Below, piece by piece: positions 57,121-64,000 of a DNA stretch of 64,000 bases. Numbering within the stretch: position 1 is the first letter of the stretch; each line of letters begins with the position of its first letter. The DNA is from Bidens hawaiensis (lineage: Eukaryota > Streptophyta > Magnoliopsida > Asterales > Asteraceae), in assembly GCA_021521415.1 (NCBI GenBank), contig JAIQDT010003767.1, positions 62,001 through 126,000 of the forward strand, read 5' to 3'. The notes beneath the pieces are model-generated. The model was not told the DNA's origin. It ran no database searches and saw only the letters and a program-made list of their open reading frames with translations. The position numbers were made by a program, and so were the translations under genes.

Positions 57121-58169
57121 AATGTATAAGCTTCATAATGACAGTCTAATTAGAGATATGGAGAGAATAAAATCAGAAAATTTTAAACTTAAGAAAAATA
57201 AAAAAGGCTTTCTAGACAAAATAGAAGCACAAAACAAGGACATTAAAAAGCTTAAGTCTGATTTTAGTATAAAAGTTGTCACCATCTAGCTGCCAAACAA
57301 GAAATTGCTGAGTTAACTGCAAAACTGGAAGCCTCCAAGTTAGAGATCTTGAATCTAACTAGTAAGTTTGAAAATGCTGAACTTGATTTTAAAAAATTCG
57401 ATGGTTCAAGCAAAGTAATTAACTCAATGATTGAAAATCAATTATGGTGAAAAGAAAACGAAGGTGAGGGTATAGGATATAGTCAAGTACCCCCACCATA
57501 CAATGACAACTATACTAGTCTTCCTCTTACCAAAGAACATGAGGAAAAGATAAAAGACATGAAGTATGGTAAACACGTTCAATCTGAAACTGTTGGATCA
57601 GGATCCCTAGAGGAAATCAAGCCTGCTTTTAAATGTGTGAACAATTTTTGATGCTTCTACTTCATGTGCAAATATAGTAAATGGTGTTGCTTCTGATAGT
57701 AAAGGGGTTCAGGCTAGTGAAAATGAATCTCATTCTAACGTGTCATCAAACTCAGATGACACCACAACTCAAAATTGTACTAATAATAATACGCAGAGTT
57801 GTGGCAACAAAGGGAAGGCACGTAAGAAATCAGCACAACAAGGACAGTCTCGTCCACATAGATCCTCCGGATGTGTTGATAAATAAATGGGTGCCATTTA
57901 TGTTAAGAGGCAAACATGTTACCACTGTGGCACGCCAGGACATATAGCCAGAAATTGTGTTCATCGTCTATATGTTCCATACAACAAGCAAAATCAGAAG
58001 GCTGTGCCAATGGGCAAGAAGAATGGAAAAACCTTTCATAAGAAGGAATTCCAACATGAGGCTAGTGCTTACGTTGACATTAGAAGAAGGATGAAAGCAT
58101 GTTTCGTCTGCGGGGAACGGCGGGCATTTGGCAAAGGAGTGTCACTACCGTGTTGTTAATAGACAAGCT
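57121..58169 (+). pseudogene. Gag remnant of copia element 3
   Basis: Heavily broken frames give a coiled coil (RDMERIKSENFKLKKNKKGF; IAELTAKLEASKLEILNL), QVPPPYNDNYT as in the SIRE Gags ([10 protein letters not shown]), then CYHCGTPGHIARNC. A second knuckle is recovered only with a frameshift (CFVCGER, then GHLAKEC). The N-terminal Gag domain is not recognisable. The reading breaks at 58170, where the LTR of element 4 begins. Related to SIRE-type Gag by its two knuckles and the PPPY phrase. Confidence 0.7.
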
Positions 58170-59356
58170 TGTTGAGTCAAGATTTGACACAAAACTGATC
58201 AGACGGAAGATTGGAATCTTCTTAACCTCCTCAGAATTCGCTAAGTATGCATCCGGGCACACCTTAGACCTTCCGAGCATACTTTTACTTAGCCGGGCAC
58301 GATATTTTGTCTATCGGGCAAGGTTATGTTCACTAAGTCTTCTTTAGTGAATATCCGAGCAGGGTTTGCAAACTAGTGCATTACCGGGTATGGTTCACTA
58401 ATATATGCAAGTACGGGCAAGGATCACTTTATCAAGCAGGTTTGTTCTTCATAGCCAAGTAAAGTTCACTTCTGAATAAGCTTTAGGCTAACCAAGCTCA
58501 AGAAACCAAGTATTTGGAGATCGGGCAAGGTATTCATTAATAAAGGTGGTCCGGGTATGCCCAGTGTTTAATGAAGTATCACAAGTAACATCGGGCAGGA
58601 TTCATCTCTAGCAAGGTAAAGTGCCTCCGAGCACACTTTGCTAATAAGCTTATTCCAGGCAAGGAGTTGATAGGACCATTGAAGAACAAGGTTGCTTGTA
58701 AGGATTTGTCGGGAAAAGTATGATAAAGCCAAGAAGATTGAAGTCTACCCGGTGAGTATTTTACTTGGTAAAATACTCTTCAAGTAAAGTCTACCCGGAA
58801 ACAGATCCCGAGCACACTTCTATGTTACCAAGTTATGAAGGATGGTCGAGCATAGTCGGAAAGACAAGATTGATGCAAAGCCTACCCGGAAGACTTGTTT
58901 TACACTTAGAATATTTCTGAATATGTAATTTGAATATGTATTATCGGATAAGGTTTCTAGAAGGAATGACAACTGTCCACAGGTGTCAGGCTATAAATAG
59001 AATAATTTAGGGCACACCTGGACACACACAAAAACACAACAAGGTAGACAGTCACATTTATTAAGAAAGATTTTTATGTGTGACGGCTGAAAACCTTCCT
59101 TATCAAGAAACCCTAAAACGATTATCCACTTTGTATGATTCATTTATTTAAATGGAAATCTTTTGAGTAAATCTTGTTTGTGTTGATTACCTTGAATACG
59201 TTTTAAGCAATCATATGTTTGTTATTGATTCCACCTTTAACAAACGGTGAACTTTCTAAATATAGCAACCCGTCATTAACTCCCTTGTCAACACATCTAT
59301 TTGTGTGAGTTATGACATGATTTGAGTAAGATCCAGCTGAAATCGGGGACCTGACA
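58170..59356 (+). repeat. 5' LTR of copia element 4 with CGGGCAAGG/CCGAGCACAC words
   Basis: TGTTGAGTCAAG to GGGGACCTGACA. The U3 part (58200-58870) holds at least fifteen loose copies of CCGGGCAAGG, CCGAGCACAC or TCGGGCAGG. TATA box CTATAAATAG near 58994, followed by GACACACACAAAAACACAAC. Confidence 0.82.
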
Positions 59357-59358
59357 AG

Positions 59359-59370
59359 TGGTATCAGAGC
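59359..59370 (+). other. Primer-binding site (tRNA-iMet) of copia element 4
   Basis: TGGTATCAGAGC, two bases after the LTR. Confidence 0.92.
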
Positions 59371-59669
59371 TTGTTGCTGCTATTTTGGAAAGATTCTTGT
59401 TGCTGATTGAAGATTTGAAGAAAGATGACGTAAGCATACCACTGTTCCATTGATTTGTGACGTCAGCAGCTCTATTCTTCATTTTTCTTCCAGATCTACA
59501 ATATACCGGTGTTTTCTCTTCCTTATTTCAATTAAAAGCTTTAATCTTTATATCTAAATCTTGCTCTAATCATATCCGACACATTAGATCTGAACAACCT
59601 GTTTTCAGATCTGATTATTTTTAAAACTTTGATTTTTACTAAGAAACTGATTTTTTTAAGTCTTTGAAA

Positions 59670-60351
59670 ATGTCTGGATATGAGGAACAAGAGGTGTCTA
59701 CTAACAAGATACCAAGATTGTATGGACAGGAAAACTTTACCAAGTGGAAAGTGCTTTTTTGAAGCAGCATTGTGCTACAATGATGCTGATATGTGGAACT
59801 CCATCAAGAATGGTCCACAAGCTGCAGCTGAAGAAGGTGCAAATACAGCTGGAACTGCAGCTTCTAAGAGAAAGAATGAGAAAGGTGGATGACAGAGCCT
59901 TAGCTATGATTAAGCTAGGACTTTCTTGGGAGGTTTTAACCAACGTGACACATCACACAACTGCCAAGCAAATGTATGATGCCATCCTTGACATGTATGA
60001 AGGGAATACTGAACTGAAGAACATAAAGAAGCAAAGATTGAAGCAACAGTTGGAAAGGTTTAAGTATAAGGAAGGAGAAAGGTTAAAATCAATACTAGAA
60101 CGCTTTCTAGGTATTGTGAATGAGTTGAGGGCAACTGATTATGTCATGAATGACTTTGATCTAAACACAAAGTTACTCAACTCAATGCCAAAAGAATGGT
60201 ATACTGCTTGCAAGTTCATCCTTCAGAAGCATAATTTCAATGACTTGAAATTGGATGATGTGATATGCTTCCTTCAGGATGCAGAACTGGAGATGATAGA
60301 GAATGAAATGATTAAAGAAGAAAGACCCTGCTTCAATGTTTCAAATGCCTA
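59670..60351 (+). pseudogene. Gag of copia element 4
   Basis: ATG 59670 starts MSGYEEQEVSTNKIPRLYGQ; a frameshift near 59755 leads into another frame with RALAMIKLGLSWEVLTNVT, AKQMYDAILDMYEGNTELK, LERFKYKEGERLKSILERF and LLNSMPKEWYTACKFI. This is the copia Gag domain (UBN2 type). It stops at 60351 (FNVSNA-TAG). No CCHC knuckle is found in 60352-60800, where a Gln/Asn-rich piece leads to the protease, so the nucleocapsid part seems deleted or lost. Confidence 0.85.
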
Positions 60352-60503
60352 GATATCACCCATGGGAAATTTGACTACCAAGAATCAACAACAAATTCCC
60401 ATTATTGAAGAACCAGTTGATCACAATGTTGATACTCCAAAGTCTTTTATTGGTGGTAGCACAAGTAATCAAGGAAATCAGCAGAGATTCAATGTGCAAC
60501 TGA

Positions 60504-61018
60504 TTGATGACACTGATACTGCCTCAGAATAATCTTAATCAAGGGGTGCCTCAGAATCAAGGTTTTCAAATGAATAATAATCAGAACCTTCAAGCAGTTC
60601 AAAATGTTCCAAACAACACTGTTCCAGCCAACCAAAATCAACCAAGAAACCAAGGAAATGTGGCAGTAACTACACAACATGAAGGTAACTTTGATTGGAG
60701 CAATCATGAAGAAGAAATTGCGGATGATATCAAGAGAGCAAATGTGGCATTCATGTCTATAATTGAGAAAGAAACTCCATCTTCATCTCAGGAACAGTCC
60801 ACTCCTCTAAATGAAATATGGTATATGGATAGTGGATGTTCTAGGCACATGACTTGTGACAAAAGATCACTTGTTAATTATGAAGAAAAGTATGAAGGAC
60901 CTGTAGCATTTGGGAGTGATGAAAATGGTGGAAAGATTGTGGGGAAAGGAATCTTAACAAATGGAAAGGTTTCTTTTGATATGTGTTTCATGTTGAAGGT
61001 CTTCAGTATAATCTACTG
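60504..61018 (+). pseudogene. Protease of copia element 4
   Basis: An Asn/Gln-rich linker (NNNQNLQAVQNVPNN) is followed by IWYMDSGCSRHMTCDKRSL, the copia aspartic protease site (Asp-Ser-Gly), and GGKIVGKGILTNGKVSF. The frame shifts near 60990 into the integrase frame. Protease cuts the polyprotein after assembly. Confidence 0.85.
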
Positions 61019-64000
61019 AGTATATCACAAATGTGTGATAAGAGATACAAAGTCAGTTTTGATGATTCCCACTGTTTCATATTAAAACCTAGGTTTGTCA
61101 TTCCACCTGAAATGATTATAATGATGGCACCAAGAAATGGCAACTTGTATGAACTGAATATGAAAGAAGCTGTTTCAAGAGGGGGTGCATGTTTTGTTTC
61201 CAAAGCCACTGAAAATGAGTTCAAATTATGGCATAGGAAACTGTGTCATGTGAACTTAAAAAACATGAATAGACTTGTCAATGGTGAGCATGTCATAGGC
61301 TTACCTACAAGAGAGTTCAAATTGGAAGATCATTGTAATTCATGTCAAAAGGGAAAACTACACAAATCTACTCATAAGCATAAGCTCATCAATTCAATTG
61401 ATCAAACACTTGAATTACTTCACATGGATCTTTTTGGTCATATGAGTGTGCCAAGTATAGGAAAGAAAAGATACTGTCTTGTGATCATTGATGACTATTC
61501 AAAATATACTTGGGTTTATTTCCTAAGTACCAAAGATGAGACTGCAGAGTTGATTAAGGGTTGTGTTACAATGATTGAGAACAAGTTGAATAAGAAGGTT
61601 AAAATGATGAGAAGTGACAATGGTACTGAGTTCAAGAATGGAGTTATGCAAGAATTTTGTACAGACTATGGAATACTTCAACAATTCTCAGCTCCTAGAA
61701 CTTCTGAACAAAATGGTGTTGCAGAAAGAAGAAATAGAACTTTAATTGAGGCTGCAAGAACCATGTTAGCAGATGCTAATCTGCCTGTTACTTTTTGGGC
61801 TGAAGCAATAAACACTGCTTGCTATGTTCAGAACAGGGTGCTTGTAAACAAAAGGCATAACAAGACTCCATATGAATTATTCCACAACAGAAAGCCTTAT
61901 ATCAAGTTTTTCAAGAACTTTGGATGTAAATGTTTTCTTTTGAACACTAGAGATTATTTGAACAAGTTTCAAACAAAGTCTCAAGATTGTTTCTTTGTTG
62001 GATATTCTACACACTCAAAAGCTTACAGAGTATATGTGAAAGACCATTTGAGTTTCATAGAATCATCTGACATCATTTTTAATAATAATCAGTTCAATAC
62101 AGTTGATGGTGCAGCATGGCTGTTTGATCATGAAAAGTTAATAAGGTCTTTCAAGATTTATCCTGAAGACTTTGATGATTCATTCTACAAGACCAGTGTA
62201 GTTGAAGAGAAAAAGAAGAAACCACTGGACTTAGAAAAATTATGGAAAAAGGTTGCTAGAAAAGAAGAGGAATATACCTTTGTGAAGAATTCCTCAAATG
62301 ATATTGTTGAACAAGCTAAAGAAGATAATCAAGATGTTCTGAATGATCAAGTTCAGAATGAGGAAGACTCAAGCAACCAAGCAAGTGAAGAAGAAGCTGC
62401 ATCTACTGCAAGATTTCAGCATTTATTTAAAAGCTTAAATATTGGAAACAATGGTGCATCTACTTCATGACAACATAATGATGAAGCACCAGAATTTCAT
62501 GATGTAGAGACTGATTTGATCATTGAAGAACCAGAACTCAATGAGTCAAATCTTGACACAACTGTGTCTACAGATATGATTGTTTAAACTCCTTATGTGG
62601 AAAAGAATCATCCTTCTGAAAACATCATTGGAGATTTGCATGAAAGAGTTACAAGAAGTCACTCAGAATTTGCAAACATCTGTCTTTACTCTTGTTTTCT
62701 ATCCCAAATAGAACCTAAGAATGTTGCTCAGGCACTGAAAGACAATAGTTGGGTGGAGGCTATGCAGGAAGAATTGGCACAGTTTAGAGATCTACATGTG
62801 TGGGATCTTGTTGATAAGCCATTTGACAGATATGTAATAGGAACCAAATGGGCTTTTAGGAATAAAAGGGATTAGAGGGGTTTGGTGATTAAGAACAAAG
62901 CTAGACTTGTAGCTCTGGGATGTCTTCAATAGGAAGGAATAGACTTTGAGGAAGTTTTTGCTCCTGTAGCAAGACTTGAAGCTATCAGGATCTTTCTTGC
63001 GTATGCTGCCTCAAAGAACATTAAGGTGTTCCAGCTTGATGTTAAGTCTGCATTCCTAAATGGAAAGATAGATTAAGAGGTGTATGTAGCTAAACCTCCA
63101 GGTTTTGAGGATCCTTTGTATCCAAACAGGGTGTATACGCTAAACAAAGCCCTTTATGGATTGCATCAGGCTCCTAGAGCATGGTATGATGAGCCGTCAA
63201 ATCATCTTATTGAAAATGGTATCAAAAGAGGAGCCATTGACAAGACACTCTTCTAAAAAGGAAAGGGATTAGACTTGCTTCTGTTACAAGTGTATGTTGA
63301 TGATATCATCTTTGGTTCTACAAATGAACAAATGTGTATGGAGTTTGAAGGGGTAATGAAGTCCAAATACAGCATGAGTTCAATGGGAGAAATGAACTTC
63401 TTTCTAGGATTACAATTTCAACAAAAGGCTGAAGGGATCTTCATTCATCAAAATAAGTATGTGTAGGACATCTTGAACAAGTTCAACTGTCGTGAGTACA
63501 AAATTGCCTCAACTCCAATGGATATCAAGGAAAAGATGATTGCATATGAAACGGGGGAGCCTTTAGATGAACATGAATACAGAGCAAAAATTGTATCGCT
63601 GATGTATCTGACTGCTACAAGACTAGATATCATGTTTGCTGTATGTGTGTGTGCAAGATTCCAGTCAAGTCCAAGAGTCTCCCACATGAATACTATTAAA
63701 ATAATATTCAGATATTTGAAGGGAAGACCAGATTTGGGAATTTGGTATCCAAAGAATCAATCATTTGATCTGATTGCCTACACAGACAGTGATTATGATG
63801 GCTGCAATATGAGCAGAAGTTCAACATTAGGAGGATGTCAATTCTTGGGAGAAAGGCTAGTGTCATGCAATGCAAGAAGCAAACAACTGTCTCAATCTCA
63901 ACTGCAGAAGCTGAATATGTTGCTGCATCTGCTTGCTGTGCACAAGTTCTATGGATTCAGAACCAGATGCTGGACTATGGTTTGAGTTTTCTGAACACCC
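60983..64000 (+). pseudogene. Integrase, RT and partial RNase H of copia element 4
   Basis: One frame continues from 60983 to about 63870 through seven stops (TGA 62468, TAA 62585, TAG 62873, then four more to 63464). Integrase: zinc finger WHRKLCHVNLKNM...[72 protein letters not shown] and YVDDIIFGS. RNase H: YTDSDYDGC. A one-base deletion near 63867 (VS-WQC context) shifts the last part, in which AEAEYVAASACC can be read. RT and integrase motifs are close to those of the SIRE copies, so it belongs to the same broad branch (Maximus/SIRE or a near neighbour). Confidence 0.9.

Larger units (their letters stand above)
58170..64000 (+). mobile_element. Copia element 4, runs past the window end
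   Basis: LTR (58170-59356), PBS, gag, protease, integrase, RT and part of RNase H in copia order on the plus strand. Inserted into the second Gag knuckle of element 3 (preceded by AAGCT). Its 3' end and target duplication lie outside the window. Many stops and indels show it is an old copy. Confidence 0.9.

Overview
The window is nuclear DNA of a flowering plant and consists almost entirely of retrotransposons, many nested in one another. I found no convincing single-copy host gene. The clade calls (chromodomain Ty3/gypsy of Tekay type, Tat-like gypsy with two RNase H domains, SIRE/Maximus-like copia, tRNA-derived SINE, Mutator-like DNA elements) rest on protein motifs, primer-binding sites and termini seen in the sequence. 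A eudicot, perhaps an Asteraceae, is my guess from general resemblance of the LTRs; it is not proven here.

Layout. 1-3610: a truncated Tat-like gypsy element on the minus strand, with a piece of plastid ndhH inserted between its two RNase H domains. 3624-4280: an LTR-like block. 4281-6708: gene-free, with degenerate inverted-word repeats. 6709-20495: an old solo LTR (target duplication TCTTC) split by a nearly complete 12.3-kb Tekay-type element at 7511-19837 (target duplication TCGGC, 3.12-kb LTRs, tRNA-iMet PBS, PPT, gag-pol with one TGA). This element also has an extra GC-rich ORF for a tail-anchored-like protein upstream of gag. 20880-22440: an LTR remnant (A). 22499-38785: a non-autonomous element with a tRNA-Asp-type PBS, whose left LTR is split by a SIRE-like copia element (22816-33907, target duplication GTTTG). 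39850-41357: a second LTR (B) related to A. 41694 to about 50035: a second SIRE-like copy that lost most of integrase and all of RT/RNase H but keeps gag and a 3' extra ORF. 50306-50896: a MULE transposase N-terminal fragment. 50900-53180: an LTR-like promoter region, a SINE and a long-TIR DNA element. 53183 to about 55670: another gypsy LTR in antisense. 55856-58169: copia LTR, leader and broken gag, interrupted by a fourth copia element (58170 to the window end, RNase H incomplete).

How the parts work together. Each autonomous family codes the standard Gag, protease, RT, RNase H and integrase set, with different decay. Two things are not textbook: extra ORFs of unknown function (upstream of gag in the Tekay element, downstream of pol in both SIRE copies), and family-specific arrays of short words, several of them present in both orientations, in the LTRs or leaders of several unrelated families. 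In the Tekay element a splice-donor-like site in each LTR, with acceptor-like sites just before the extra ORF and before gag, suggests that the extra protein could be made from a spliced RNA. These are the points I would look at first.
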